From positions 62,001 through 126,000 of the forward strand of contig NZ_PPTQ01000001.1 of assembly GCF_003340345.1 (NCBI RefSeq): a stretch of DNA of 64,000 nt. Direction: 5' to 3'. The translations under genes were made by a program, and so were the position numbers. Origin of the DNA: Paraeggerthella hongkongensis (GTDB taxonomy: Bacteria; Actinomycetota; Coriobacteriia; Coriobacteriales; Eggerthellaceae). The notes beneath the pieces were generated by a model. That model made no database searches and was not told the DNA's origin. It saw only the letters and a program-made list of their open reading frames with translations. This document shows positions 16,197 to 24,571 of the stretch, one piece after another (position 1 is the stretch's first letter; every line of letters starts with the position of its first letter).

Positions 16197-16733
16197 CTAC
16201 GACTTCATTCCCAGCTCAAGCGCGGCAAGGTTCGCCGGGAGCTTCGCGATTTTCTTCGCGGGCACGCACTTCTCGACAGCCGCCTTAAGCGTCTCTTCGG
16301 AACAGAACCCGGTTTCGGCGAACAGCTTCCCTACCAGGATCACGTTCGCCAGGCCCTTGTAGCCGTTCTCTTCGGCCAGCTGCGTGGCCGGAACGGCGAA
16401 CACGTTCACGCCGGGAAGCTCGGGGATGCGCTGCACCAGCGTGGAGTCCACCACCACGGTGCCGCCTTCCTGCACGCTGCCCTCGAACTTGTCGAGCGAA
16501 GGCTGGTTCATGACCACCAGCACGTCGGGCGTCAGCACGAGCGGGCTGCCGATGGGATCGTCGGCCAGGCACACGCTGCAGTTCGCGGTGCCGCCGCGCA
16601 TCTCGGGGCCGTAGGAGGGCAGCCACGAAACCTCGCGGTCCTCGATCAGGCCGGCGATGGCGATGATCTTGCCGGCGAACAGGATGCCCTGGCCGCCGAA
16701 GCCCGCCAGAACGGCGTTCATGGTGCGGCTCAT
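16197..16733 (-). CDS. 2-oxoacid:ferredoxin oxidoreductase, gamma subunit
   Basis: This 178-residue protein is the gamma domain of the pyruvate/ketoisovalerate ferredoxin oxidoreductase family. It starts with AVLAGFGGQGILFAGK and has PSYGPEMRGGTANCSV and VMNQPSLDKF. It forms part of the catalytic heteromultimer and helps bind CoA. ATG 16733 overlaps the beta-subunit stop as ATGA. The family can use 2-oxoisovalerate, indolepyruvate or 2-oxoglutarate, and this subunit does not settle which. Confidence 0.93.
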   Translation of the reverse strand: MSRTMNAVLAGFGGQGILFAGKIIAIAGLIEDREVSWLPSYGPEMRGGTANCSVCLADDPIGSPLVLTPDVLVVMNQPSLDKFEGSVQEGGTVVVDSTLVQRIPELPGVNVFAVPATQLAEENGYKGLANVILVGKLFAETGFCSEETLKAAVEKCVPAKKIAKLPANLAALELGMKS

Positions 16734-17569
16734 CGCGCACCCCCTTCCGTCACCGGATGCGCCACCGGGCAATCGGCGTTGCGCGCCGACGCAGCCTCGG
16801 CTGCATTGGCGAACCCGTCGGCCACCACGTCTTTGTACACGCCCAGCGGATAGTACGGCAGCATGTTCTCGCGCATCCACGCAAACGAATCCTGCGGCGT
16901 GAGGCCCCAGTTCGTCGGGCACGTGGACACCACTTCGATCAGCGAGTACCCCACGCCGTCGATCTGGTTCTGGAACGCCTTCTTAATGGCCTTCTTCGCC
17001 TTGCGCACGTTCTTGGGGCTGTCCACCGTCACGCGCTCCAGGTACGCCACGCCGTCGAGCGTGCTCAGCATCTCGCACACGCGCACCGGGTAGCCCGCCG
17101 TGGACACGTCGCGGCCGTACGGCGAGGTCTGCGTCACCTGGTTCGGCAAGCTGGTGGGAGCCATCTGGCCGCCCGTCATGCCGTAGATGGCGTTGTTGAT
17201 GAAGATGACGGTGATGTGCTCGCCGCGCGTTGCCGCGTGGATGGTCTCGGCCATGCCGATGGAAGCCAGGTCGCCGTCGCCCTGATAGGAGAACACTACG
17301 CTGTCGGGAAGCACGCGCTTCACCGCGGTGGCCACCGCCGGCGCGCGCCCATGCGCGGCCTGGACCATGTCGCAGGAGAAAAAGTCGGGGTTGGTGACGG
17401 CGCAGCCGACCGGCGCGACGCCGATCGTGTCGCCCTCGACGCCCAGTTCGTCGATGGTTTCGGCCACCAAACGATGCACGATGCCGTGCGGGCAGCCCGG
17501 ACAGTAATTGGTGATGACGGGAAGGAGCGCATGCGGACGCTCGAACACGATCTTCTCTTCGGCGCTCAT
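16730..17569 (-). CDS. 2-oxoacid:ferredoxin oxidoreductase, beta subunit (thiamine pyrophosphate binding)
   Basis: This is the 279-residue TPP-binding subunit. The [4Fe-4S]/TPP-side motif NYCPGCPHG is near residue 20. The TPP-Mg motif is GDGDLASIGM with NNAIYGMTGGQMAPTS downstream. It carries out oxidative decarboxylation of a 2-oxoacid, passing electrons to ferredoxin and the acyl group to CoA. I chose ATG 17569, one base after the alpha-subunit stop, with AGGTAGG upstream, over a GTG at 17578. The gene order alpha-beta-gamma, led by a ferredoxin, is that of VorABCD/KorABCD enzymes. Confidence 0.94.
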   Translation of the reverse strand: MSAEEKIVFERPHALLPVITNYCPGCPHGIVHRLVAETIDELGVEGDTIGVAPVGCAVTNPDFFSCDMVQAAHGRAPAVATAVKRVLPDSVVFSYQGDGDLASIGMAETIHAATRGEHITVIFINNAIYGMTGGQMAPTSLPNQVTQTSPYGRDVSTAGYPVRVCEMLSTLDGVAYLERVTVDSPKNVRKAKKAIKKAFQNQIDGVGYSLIEVVSTCPTNWGLTPQDSFAWMRENMLPYYPLGVYKDVVADGFANAAEAASARNADCPVAHPVTEGGAR

Positions 17570-17570
17570 G

Positions 17571-18635
17571 CTACGCACCTACCTTTCCCTGCAGCTCCTC
17601 GATCTTGGCAAGCACCTCCACCGGCGTGGGGATGATGCCGCCCGTGCGGCCGAAGAACTCGACCGGAACGCGGCCCGCGGCCGCCAAGCGAATGTCGTCG
17701 ACCATCTGGCCCATGTTCATCTCGACCGACAGGAACGTCTTGGCGGTGCCCATGACGTGCTCCAGCGCGTCGGTCGGGAACGGCCACAGCGTGATCGGAC
17801 GGATGAGGCCGGCCTTGATGCCCTTCTCGCGAGCCGACACGACCGCGCTGCGCGCGATGCGGGCGGAGGCGCCGAACGCGACCAGCACGATGTCGGCGTC
17901 GTCGACCATGAACGACTCGGCACGCTGCTCGTTGGCCTTGATCAGGTCGTAGCGCTCGAACCGCTCGCGGTTGAGGCGCTCGAGGTCTTCCGCCTTGAGG
18001 TACAGCGAGTCCATGATGTTGTGGGCGCGGGCGTTCTTGTGGCCCGTGGTGGCCCAGGGCTTCTCGGGCAGCTGCTCTTTGCGCTCGGGAAGGACCACCG
18101 GCTCCATCATCTGGCCCAGCATGCCGTCGGCCAGGATCATGACGGGGATGCGGTACTCGTCGGCCTTGTCGAAGGCCAGGTAGGCGCAGTCGGCCATTTC
18201 CTGCACGGTCGAAGGCGCGTACACCATGATCTGGAAGTCGCCGTGGCCGGTTGCGCGCGTGGCCTGCCAGTAATCGGACTGCGACGGCTGGATGCCGCCG
18301 AGGCCCGGGCCGCCGCGCTGCACGTTCACGATGACGCCCGGCAGGTCGCAGCCGGCCATGTAGGAGATGCCCTCGCCCTTGAGCGAGATTCCCGGCGACG
18401 AGGAGGACGTCATGACGCGCGCGCCCGCGGACGCGGCGCCGTACACCATGTTGATGGCCGCGACTTCGCTTTCCGCCTGCAGGTACGTGCCGTTTTCCTT
18501 CGGCAAGCGCTTGGACATGTACGCGGCAAGCTCGGTCTGCGGCGTGATGGGATATCCGAAGAAGAAGCGGCACCCGGCGCGAATCGCGCTCTCGGCCATC
18601 GCCTCGTTGCCCTTCATGAGCACTTTCTCTGCCAT
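17571..18635 (-). CDS. vorB: 2-oxoacid:ferredoxin oxidoreductase, alpha subunit (VorB type)
   Basis: This 354-residue protein is the pyrimidine-binding alpha subunit. It begins MAEKVLMKGNEAMAESAIRA and has FFGYPITPQTE, QAESEVAAINMVYGA and MTSSSSPGISLKGEGISYM. These are the signatures of the protein usually annotated as 3-methyl-2-oxobutanoate dehydrogenase subunit VorB. Substrate range in this family is broad, so 2-oxoisovalerate is a likely but unproven substrate. The start at 18635 lies 2 bases after the ferredoxin stop. Confidence 0.93.
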   Translation of the reverse strand: MAEKVLMKGNEAMAESAIRAGCRFFFGYPITPQTELAAYMSKRLPKENGTYLQAESEVAAINMVYGAASAGARVMTSSSSPGISLKGEGISYMAGCDLPGVIVNVQRGGPGLGGIQPSQSDYWQATRATGHGDFQIMVYAPSTVQEMADCAYLAFDKADEYRIPVMILADGMLGQMMEPVVLPERKEQLPEKPWATTGHKNARAHNIMDSLYLKAEDLERLNRERFERYDLIKANEQRAESFMVDDADIVLVAFGASARIARSAVVSAREKGIKAGLIRPITLWPFPTDALEHVMGTAKTFLSVEMNMGQMVDDIRLAAAGRVPVEFFGRTGGIIPTPVEVLAKIEELQGKVGA

Positions 18636-18637
18636 AG

Positions 18638-18844
18638 CTACCTCACCACCGTAATCGCGACGTCGGGACACATGAGCGCGCAGGACATGCAGCCCGTGCA
18701 GCGCTCGGCATCGATCAGGCGCGCCGGATGGTAGCCCTTCGCGGTGATGCGCTCGTGATCGAGTTCGATGATGTGCGTCGGGCACGCGTCGACGCACAGG
18801 CCGCACCCTTTGCAAAAATGATCGTCTACCAGTATTCTCGGCAT
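18638..18844 (-). CDS. 2[4Fe-4S] ferredoxin-type delta subunit
   Basis: This 68-residue protein has two clusters of cysteines: CKGCGLCVDACP and CTGCMSCALMCP. It would carry electrons from the oxidoreductase to free ferredoxin. ATG 18844 has GGAAGG about 8 bases upstream. It is the first gene of the oxidoreductase group, followed 2 bases later by the alpha subunit. Confidence 0.95.
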   Translation of the reverse strand: MPRILVDDHFCKGCGLCVDACPTHIIELDHERITAKGYHPARLIDAERCTGCMSCALMCPDVAITVVR

Positions 18845-18945
18845 GATGGAACCTTCCTCGTCTTGTAGGCTCCTGCGCCGCGCCGCGGGCACAGGAGCTC
18901 AACGCGCATCAGACGGACAAACCCGCTGAAACGCGTACTCTCGCA

Positions 18946-19665
18946 TTATTCCCAAGGAGTACGTACATATACTTGCACAGGATAGAGCGTTTGCCGACCG
19001 TCATTCAGTCCAAAGAGGGCAGTTTTCCGGTCTGCGAGGCTTATCGGGACCGTCGTGCACGCCAAAGGCAGGCCCGCCTGCTCCGCGACCGCTTGCGCGA
19101 AGGGCACGCCCTGCCTCACCGTAGCTTCGTCGGTATCCTGCTTGAGGTGCGTGTTGTTCACGATCGCAGTGGCGCGCAGGTGGCATTTCTCCTCCACTTC
19201 GCGCAGCACATCGACCGCCTCGGCCGGGTCCTGCGTAAGGTTGCGGCTGCGATTCACCACGTACAGCATCTCGTAGGGAGCCGCCGCAACCGAACCGGCG
19301 AACCGGCCGAGCGCCGTCGCGCCCACGTCGTCGCCCCCGGCGTCGATGATGAGCAGGCGCTCGCGCCCGTCGTCCTTGCGAGCCGACTCGACGGCCGGGC
19401 CGACGGCCCCGGACAAGCTAGGGCTGTCGAGCGTGGTTCCCGCCATCACCGGAGCGATCACGGAAATCCCCCGTTCTTCCAGCAGCGCGCGGTAGTCGCT
19501 CGAGCGGAAGTAGGGATTCACCACGTCCAAATCGACCAGGGTCACGTCCACGCCGCGTTCGCGCGCGTCAAAGGCCAGGTTGAGCGAAAAGTTCGTCTTC
19601 CCCACGCCGTAGTGGCCGCACACGACCACCACCGACGCGTCGGGGGCATAGCGCTGCGCGCTCAT
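18946..19665 (-). CDS. MinD/ParA-like P-loop ATPase coupled to acyl-CoA ligase 2
   Basis: This 239-residue protein has the Walker A motif GHYGVGKTN near residue 17, VDLDVVNPYFRSSDYR (switch I region) and LLIIDAGGDDVGA (Walker B/switch II). These belong to the CobQ/CobB/MinD/ParA group. The N-terminal deviant lysine of true MinD/ParA proteins is missing, so polymer-type partitioning is unlikely. Its start shares one base with the stop of ligase 2 (TGATG), so both are made together. It may act as a maturation or metal/cofactor ATPase (CooC-like) for the neighbouring enzymes; this is inference. Confidence 0.82.
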   Translation of the reverse strand: MSAQRYAPDASVVVVCGHYGVGKTNFSLNLAFDARERGVDVTLVDLDVVNPYFRSSDYRALLEERGISVIAPVMAGTTLDSPSLSGAVGPAVESARKDDGRERLLIIDAGGDDVGATALGRFAGSVAAAPYEMLYVVNRSRNLTQDPAEAVDVLREVEEKCHLRATAIVNNTHLKQDTDEATVRQGVPFAQAVAEQAGLPLACTTVPISLADRKTALFGLNDGRQTLYPVQVYVRTPWE

Positions 19666-21443
19666 CACACGAGCCCTTCCACGGGCTTCGCGCTCTCGTC
19701 CACCTCGCGGATGGCCGCGCGGCGGATCTTGCCGTTCACGGTTTTCGGCAGCGCCTCGACGTACTCCACGATGCGCGGGTACTTGTACGGAGCCGTGCGG
19801 TGCTTGACCCAGGTTTGCAGCTCGCGCGTGAGCGCGTCGGAGCCCGCGAACCCTTCCGCCAGCACCACGGTGGCCTTGACGGCCTTGCCGCGCACCGGGT
19901 CGGGCACGCCCGTGACCGCGCACTCGCGCACGGACTCGTGCTCGAGCAGCACGCTTTCGATCTCGAAGGGGCCGATGCGGTAACCGCTCGACTTGATGAC
20001 GTCGTCGTTGCGGCCGACGTACCAGAAGTAGCCGTCCTCGTCGCGCCAGGCCGTGTCTCCTGTGTGGTACCAGCCGTCGTGCATGGCCGCCGCCGTCTTC
20101 TCGGGGTCGCGGTAGTACTCCAGCATGATGCCGGGAGCCTTCTCGCGCACGTCGATGCACACTTCGCCCGTTTCGCCCGTTTCGCATCGCGAGCCGTCCT
20201 CGCGCAGGATCTGCGTGTTGTACAGCGGGATGGGCTTGCCCATGGAGCCGGGACGCGGAGAGGACCCCGTCAGGTTCGCGATGGTCAGCGGCGTTTCGGT
20301 CTGCCCGAACCCTTCGAAGATGGTGAGCCCCGTGTGCTCCTTCCAGAAATCGAACAGGTCGGGGTTGAGCGCCTCGCCCGCCGTGGTGGAGTACGCAAGC
20401 GTGGACAGGTCGAACGAATCGATGTCCTCGGCCATCATCATGCGGTACATGGTGGGCGGGCAGCACAGCGTGGTGATGCCGTAGCGCCCGATGAGCGAAA
20501 GGATCTCGGACGGATGGAACCGGTCGAAGTCGTACGTGAACACGCACGCCTCCATGAGCCACTGTCCGTAGTACTTGCCCCACACGGCTTTGCCCCAGCC
20601 CGTGTCCGCGATGGTGAAATGCACGCCTTCGGGATCCACGTTGTGCCAATGTTTGGCCGTGACCAGGTGCGCGATAGCGTATTCGGAATCGTGCAGCACC
20701 ATTTTCGGATTGCCCGACGTCCCGGACGAGAAGTACATGAGCATGGGATCGGCGGCGGCCGTCTCGCGGCGCGCGAACTCGTCGGAGGCGGCGCGCACCC
20801 CCGTGTTGAAATCGAGCCAGCCCTCGCGCACGGCGGGAGCCGCGCACACGCCCTCCGGCCCGGACAGGGCGGGACCGATGAGCTCGCCTTCGGGCAGCAC
20901 GATCGCGCCCGTTTCGTCTTCGGGCGTCAAACCGCCGCCCGCGCCGTTCACCAGGATCTTCGCCGTGAGCGACGGGCACGACGCCTCCACGGCGTCGGTC
21001 ACTTCGGCGATGTCGCCCAGCGACGTGGCGATCATGGCTTTGATGGAAGCGCCGTTCAGGCGATACTCCAGGTCGTGCTCCTTGAGCATGAAGGTGGCGG
21101 GCACCATGACCGCGCCCAGCTTCGCCAGCGCCGTGGCCACGAACCAGAACTGGTAATGGCGGCGCAGGATCACCATGACGTAGTCGCCGCGACCGATGCC
21201 GGCGTCCGCCAGGAAGTTGGCGGTCTTGTCCGACCAGCGCTTCATGTCGCCGAACGTGAACACGTGCTCTTCGCCTTCGGGGTTGCACCACACCATGGCG
21301 CGACGATCGGGGTCGTTCAGCGCGATGTCGTCCACCACGTCGTAGCCGAAGTTGAAGGCTTCGGGGCATTTGACCTGGAAATCGGACAGTTTGCCTTCGC
21401 AGTCGTAGGCTTCGTTCACGTAACGGAGGTTGATGTTTCTCAT
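19665..21443 (-). CDS. AMP-forming acyl-CoA ligase, copy 2
   Basis: This is a 592-residue ANL enzyme and paralogue of the ligase at 13705-15378. It has YFSSGTSGNPK, EGFGQTETP, VGRNDDVIKSSGYRIG and the C-terminal lysine region LPKTVNGKIRR. It is longer mainly because of an insertion around residues 165-215. Having two ligases around one 2-oxoacid oxidoreductase suggests two acids, or opposite directions (acid activation and CoA-ester use). A hairpin-rich spacer separates it from the second HTH-cupin gene. Confidence 0.92.
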   Translation of the reverse strand: MRNINLRYVNEAYDCEGKLSDFQVKCPEAFNFGYDVVDDIALNDPDRRAMVWCNPEGEEHVFTFGDMKRWSDKTANFLADAGIGRGDYVMVILRRHYQFWFVATALAKLGAVMVPATFMLKEHDLEYRLNGASIKAMIATSLGDIAEVTDAVEASCPSLTAKILVNGAGGGLTPEDETGAIVLPEGELIGPALSGPEGVCAAPAVREGWLDFNTGVRAASDEFARRETAAADPMLMYFSSGTSGNPKMVLHDSEYAIAHLVTAKHWHNVDPEGVHFTIADTGWGKAVWGKYYGQWLMEACVFTYDFDRFHPSEILSLIGRYGITTLCCPPTMYRMMMAEDIDSFDLSTLAYSTTAGEALNPDLFDFWKEHTGLTIFEGFGQTETPLTIANLTGSSPRPGSMGKPIPLYNTQILREDGSRCETGETGEVCIDVREKAPGIMLEYYRDPEKTAAAMHDGWYHTGDTAWRDEDGYFWYVGRNDDVIKSSGYRIGPFEIESVLLEHESVRECAVTGVPDPVRGKAVKATVVLAEGFAGSDALTRELQTWVKHRTAPYKYPRIVEYVEALPKTVNGKIRRAAIREVDESAKPVEGLV

Positions 21444-21564
21444 AGGTGTTCTTCCTTGCAGGATATGCGGCGGCCAGTCCGCCGCGAGACGGATACGATC
21501 ATCGAATTGAAGGCGCTGTCAGGCGCGCGATCGCCCGCAGTGCGCGAGCGGCGGTCGGCAGCGC

Positions 21565-22149
21565 CTAGATAATCGTTTCCCCGTGGGGCTTCATGACAAT
21601 GGCCAGAAACGTGCACGGCTCGCCTCCGGTGGCGATCATGCCGTGGCCGCGGCCGGAATCGTACATAAGCAGATCGCCGGCTTCCAACTCTTCAACATGG
21701 TCCTCGTACGCGAAGCGCATGCGTCCCGAGATGATGTAGTCGAGCTCTTGACCCACGTGATAGGACAGGTGAATGGGGCGGTCCTGCTCCTCTTCCAGAT
21801 AAGGAGCGGTTACCAGGAACGGCTCCGCCAGCTTGTTCTTGAAGTGAGGAGCCTTGTGCAGGTACTCGAAGCCTGCGCGGCGCTTGATGGACAGGCCATC
21901 GGCGGCGCGCGTGAGCGAGTAGCCGGACAGATGCGGGTTTTCGCCGGTCAGCAGCTCAATGACGTCGACGCCCAACCGCTCGGCGCACTTGTACAGAAAC
22001 GTGAACGACAGGTCCTGATCACCGGATTCCTGCGCGGCGTACTCCGCCACGGAACGTCCGGTAGCATCCGCCATTTCCTGCATGGTGATGTCGAGGTCTT
22101 CGCGTAGCGCCCGAATGCGCCCTGCCACCTCTTCGATGTTCGGCTCCAT
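21565..22149 (-). CDS. HTH-cupin transcriptional regulator, copy 2
   Basis: This 194-residue protein has an N-terminal HTH (VAGRIRALREDLDITMQEMA, about residues 7-65) and a C-terminal cupin (YHVGQELDYIISGRMRF, then YDSGRGHGMIATGG). ATG 22149 has a very strong AAGGAGGT seven bases upstream, which decides the start against a longer frame. It is divergent in sequence from copy 1 but has the same layout. It lies at the head of the ligase 2/ATPase/oxidoreductase group and is the likely master regulator of it. Confidence 0.9.
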   Translation of the reverse strand: MEPNIEEVAGRIRALREDLDITMQEMADATGRSVAEYAAQESGDQDLSFTFLYKCAERLGVDVIELLTGENPHLSGYSLTRAADGLSIKRRAGFEYLHKAPHFKNKLAEPFLVTAPYLEEEQDRPIHLSYHVGQELDYIISGRMRFAYEDHVEELEAGDLLMYDSGRGHGMIATGGEPCTFLAIVMKPHGETII

Positions 22150-22225
22150 AGTCGCTAGACCTCCTTCTGGCGAATCGCAGCATCGTCGCCAGCGAGCGTG
22201 GTCGGCGGTGCCTGTCGGATGAAAA

Positions 22226-22246
22226 GTTAATCTATTGTATAGCAAC
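22226..22246. promoter_or_regulatory. Palindromic promoter/operator upstream of HTH-cupin 2
   Basis: The AT-rich stretch has nested symmetric ends (GTT/AAC) and an inner CTAT-TGT-ATAG. Read on the minus strand it contains TACAAT, a good -10 box, about 80 bases before the regulator's start. A regulator binding here would block its own promoter. Confidence 0.45.
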
Positions 22247-22407
22247 TTGATCGGAAAGAAAGGAGGAAGCCGGAAAACTCTGCCAGCGGCGCAGGGGCAG
22301 ATGGACAAAATCCCAGAACCGACCGGGCAAGGCGCAGCAACGGGGCATCCCCCTCCCGCTTCGCCACGGCTCGATCGGTCCCTCGCCCCTCCTGAAGCCG
22401 CGGGCGC

Positions 22408-23469
22408 TTAGCGGTTCTCGATGCGCCCGATGTTCTTCAGCTCGATGGAGATCAGCCCGTTCGGCGCGCTGACGAACTCGATGAACTCGGGGCTTTGCGA
22501 GTATTCGGCCGGGAACTTCACCTCGATGCCCGTATCGGTAACGATCTTGTGGCTTTTCGCCACGCGCTGGGCCACCGCCTTCTCCACGACCACGCGCTCC
22601 GGCAGCGCTTCCTCGGCGAGCGCTTCCTCGAAGCGCTTCTGCAAAGGCTCGTCTTCGAACACCTCGTCAGCAAGATCCCACGGCGCAAGCTCGTCCGACT
22701 CCTCGGCGTTTTCGGCCACATAGGCCTTCGCCTTCGAAACCGCCATCGCCGTGTTGGCGCCGTATTCCTCGGCAACTTCTTCCACGATGCGGGCGACCGT
22801 GTCGAACACCTCCTTGCTCGACGCCTCCATGGAGCACTGCAGCAACCCGTCGGGGATGAGCCAGCGGTCTTCGCCAGCGATGGTGCGCTTCTTGTCGCAG
22901 AACAGCACCGCGAGCGACTTCGACTCGATCAACGCGTAGGAAGCAACCTTTTGCGAGGGGTTTGGAAGGATCGCATGGTGACGCGCCACGTCCACGCGCG
23001 TGCCGCCCTCCTCGCCGCGGCCCACCTCGTGCATGAACGCCTGCTTGCTTTCCAGCAGAAGGAGCGCGAAGTAGCGCTTCCCTTCGCCGCGATAGGCCGC
23101 CTCGGCCTCCTCGTCGGTCATGTTCCGCACGTTAGAGTCGGTGTCGTCCTCGAAATCGATGACCAGAAGATCGGTCGACTCGGCCTTCTCCATGCGGCCC
23201 AGCTCGGTAGCGATGAACTCGGCTACCTGCACGGACAGGTCGATGAAGTCGCGCTGCCCCAGAAAATACGCGCGAATCTCTTCGGCGAACATGCTGCCTT
23301 CGGAGAACTCGCCGCGCTTGTTGTCCAGGTTGCCGAGCGCCTTTTTCGCATGGCTCGTCACGTAGCGCTTGGCGTTCTTACTGTCCAGGTCAAGCTCTTC
23401 CTGAGAGAAGACGTTGACGCACGAAACGAAATCGAAAACGTGCAGTACCGCACGGTTCACCTTGAGCAT
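22408..23469 (-). CDS. Nucleoid-associated protein (NdpA/YejK family)
   Basis: The protein has 353 residues. It starts MLKVNRAVLHVFDF, continues with DSKNAKRYVTSHAKKAL, and ends with SPEFIEFVSAPNGLISIELK. This layout is that of the 37-kDa nucleoid-associated family (E. coli YejK, about 335 residues), whose members bind the nucleoid and whose exact role is unclear. ATG 23469 is preferred over an upstream GTG-type extension because homologues start at this MLKVNR-like segment. It stands alone; the neighbours do not suggest a pathway. Confidence 0.85.
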   Translation of the reverse strand: MLKVNRAVLHVFDFVSCVNVFSQEELDLDSKNAKRYVTSHAKKALGNLDNKRGEFSEGSMFAEEIRAYFLGQRDFIDLSVQVAEFIATELGRMEKAESTDLLVIDFEDDTDSNVRNMTDEEAEAAYRGEGKRYFALLLLESKQAFMHEVGRGEEGGTRVDVARHHAILPNPSQKVASYALIESKSLAVLFCDKKRTIAGEDRWLIPDGLLQCSMEASSKEVFDTVARIVEEVAEEYGANTAMAVSKAKAYVAENAEESDELAPWDLADEVFEDEPLQKRFEEALAEEALPERVVVEKAVAQRVAKSHKIVTDTGIEVKFPAEYSQSPEFIEFVSAPNGLISIELKNIGRIENR

Positions 23470-23648
23470 GGATGCCGTCCTTGAAATGTCGGGGTTCCTG
23501 TAAGCGACCAACAAGGATACCGGAGCGAGGCCGACAAGGCGCAAAGTTCCAAGAATCACCAGACGCGCTGAAGCGGCGGACTACGCGCGCTCGAATGCGG
23601 CGGGCGCGCTGCGTGCGGCGGGGTGCGGGCGAGGTGCGTGCGGAGTAC

Positions 23649-23669
23649 GGGCGGGGTGCGGGGTGCGGG
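23649..23669 (+). promoter_or_regulatory. G-quadruplex-type motif upstream of the nucleoid-associated gene
   Basis: Four G runs (GGG, GGGG, GGGG, GGG) are separated by loops of 1, 3 and 3 bases. The motif lies within a G-rich patch of degenerate GTGCGG units (about 23605-23669), some 180 bases upstream of the nucleoid-associated gene start. The rest of 23470-23714 holds nothing else I can identify. Confidence 0.5.
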
Positions 23670-23714
23670 ATCGGCAAGGTTGGCGGGAACGCTTCAATTC
23701 GCCACAGAGATTTC

Positions 23715-23871
23715 CAGGTTCTGTCAAAACGGACGAGTTTTGCGGGGATTTTCCGCCTCTCGCAGGCAGGTTGCAAAGGGGCACTTTTCATCATGCCTGG
23801 TCAAAGACTTACGCGCTGCATTTATCCTGGTTTGAGGACCAGCAAAACTCGTTCGTTTTGACAGAACCTGG
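23715..23871. repeat. 157-bp element bounded by 30-base inverted repeats
   Basis: The left arm 23715-23744 begins CCAGGTTCTGTCAAAACG. The right arm 23842-23871 is its reverse complement with one mismatch in 30. The 97 bases between carry no gene. The right arm runs into the DUF2975 frame, so the element lies where that gene's 5' end should be. The size and terminal repeats fit a small non-autonomous mobile element (MITE-like); no target duplication is obvious. A related-looking element is at 31342-31545. Confidence 0.75.
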
Positions 23872-23956
23872 ACGAAGACGATGTAGCGGAACCTTCGCGT
23901 TCTTCGGCCTACCCTCCCTGGCAAGCCTAAGCCCCATTCTCGGAGACCGGCTTGTC

Positions 23957-24292
23957 GTGAGGACCGTCACCAGCTTGGTCCAGCTGACGCTCCTTGCGAT
24001 CCTGTTCGTGTACGTGGCCCTCACGCTCCTTCGTATCGGGCGCGAGCAAACCCCTTTCTTCAAAGAACTACCGCGCAAGATCAAAACGATAGCCGTGATG
24101 CTGCTCGCCGCCGTGCTGCTGCCGCAGTGGCTGGGATACGCGCTGCTCAGCTTCGCCACCGGCCAGCCTTACTTCACGATATTCAACGAAACGGGCATCA
24201 TCGCTTTGGTTGCGGCGGGCATCATCTTCTGCCTTGGGCAGATATTCGAATACGGCTACCTTATCCAAGACAAGAGCTTCGAGATCATCTAG
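23957..24292 (+). CDS. DUF2975 (YoaS-like) membrane protein, 5' end apparently lost
   Basis: Three membrane helices can be seen (TSLVQLTLLAILFVYVALTL, AVMLLAAVLLPQWLGYALL and IIALVAAGIIFCLGQIFEYG), with the conserved loop REQTPFFKELPRKIK. Whole DUF2975 proteins have a further N-terminal helix. Here the open frame runs upstream straight into the right arm of the inverted-repeat element, so the first part seems replaced. GTG 23957 is only a possible start. The next gene is the usual HTH partner (YozG-like). Treat as a truncated or decaying gene. Confidence 0.6.
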   Translation: MRTVTSLVQLTLLAILFVYVALTLLRIGREQTPFFKELPRKIKTIAVMLLAAVLLPQWLGYALLSFATGQPYFTIFNETGIIALVAAGIIFCLGQIFEYGYLIQDKSFEII

Positions 24293-24301
24293 GGAAACGT
24301 C

Positions 24302-24523
24302 ATGACTATTGTATTGCGCCTTGATCGGATGATGGCTGACCGGAAAATATCGCTTGGAGATTTGGCGGGGCGCGTAGGCATCGCGGACGGCAACCTCTCG
24401 AAGATAAAGAACGGCAAAGTGAGCGGCGTGCGTTTCAAAACGCTTGACGCCATTTGCCGGGAACTTGACTGCCAGCCGGGCGACATCCTCGAGCGCATCG
24501 ACGACGAACCGGAGCGCGCTTAG
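24302..24523 (+). CDS. Small HTH regulator (YozG/XRE type)
   Basis: This 73-residue Cro/CI-type DNA-binding protein is a single HTH: RLDRMMADRKISLGDLAGRV, NLSKIKNGKVSGVRFKTLDA and CRELDCQPGDILE. It follows the DUF2975 gene by 9 bases, a pairing known from B. subtilis yoaS/yozG. Its stop codon TAG leads straight into an 11-G run. Confidence 0.88.
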   Translation: MTIVLRLDRMMADRKISLGDLAGRVGIADGNLSKIKNGKVSGVRFKTLDAICRELDCQPGDILERIDDEPERA

Positions 24524-24533
24524 GGGGGGGGGG
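24523..24533 (+). repeat. 11-base G homopolymer
   Basis: Eleven G residues start at the last base of the HTH stop codon and lie between the convergent HTH and ArfB-like genes. Such a run is prone to slippage and to sequencing error. It does not alter a coding frame here. Confidence 0.9.
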
Positions 24534-24571
24534 CGAGCGCCGACCGTCCCAACGACCCGGCAAAACCGCAG

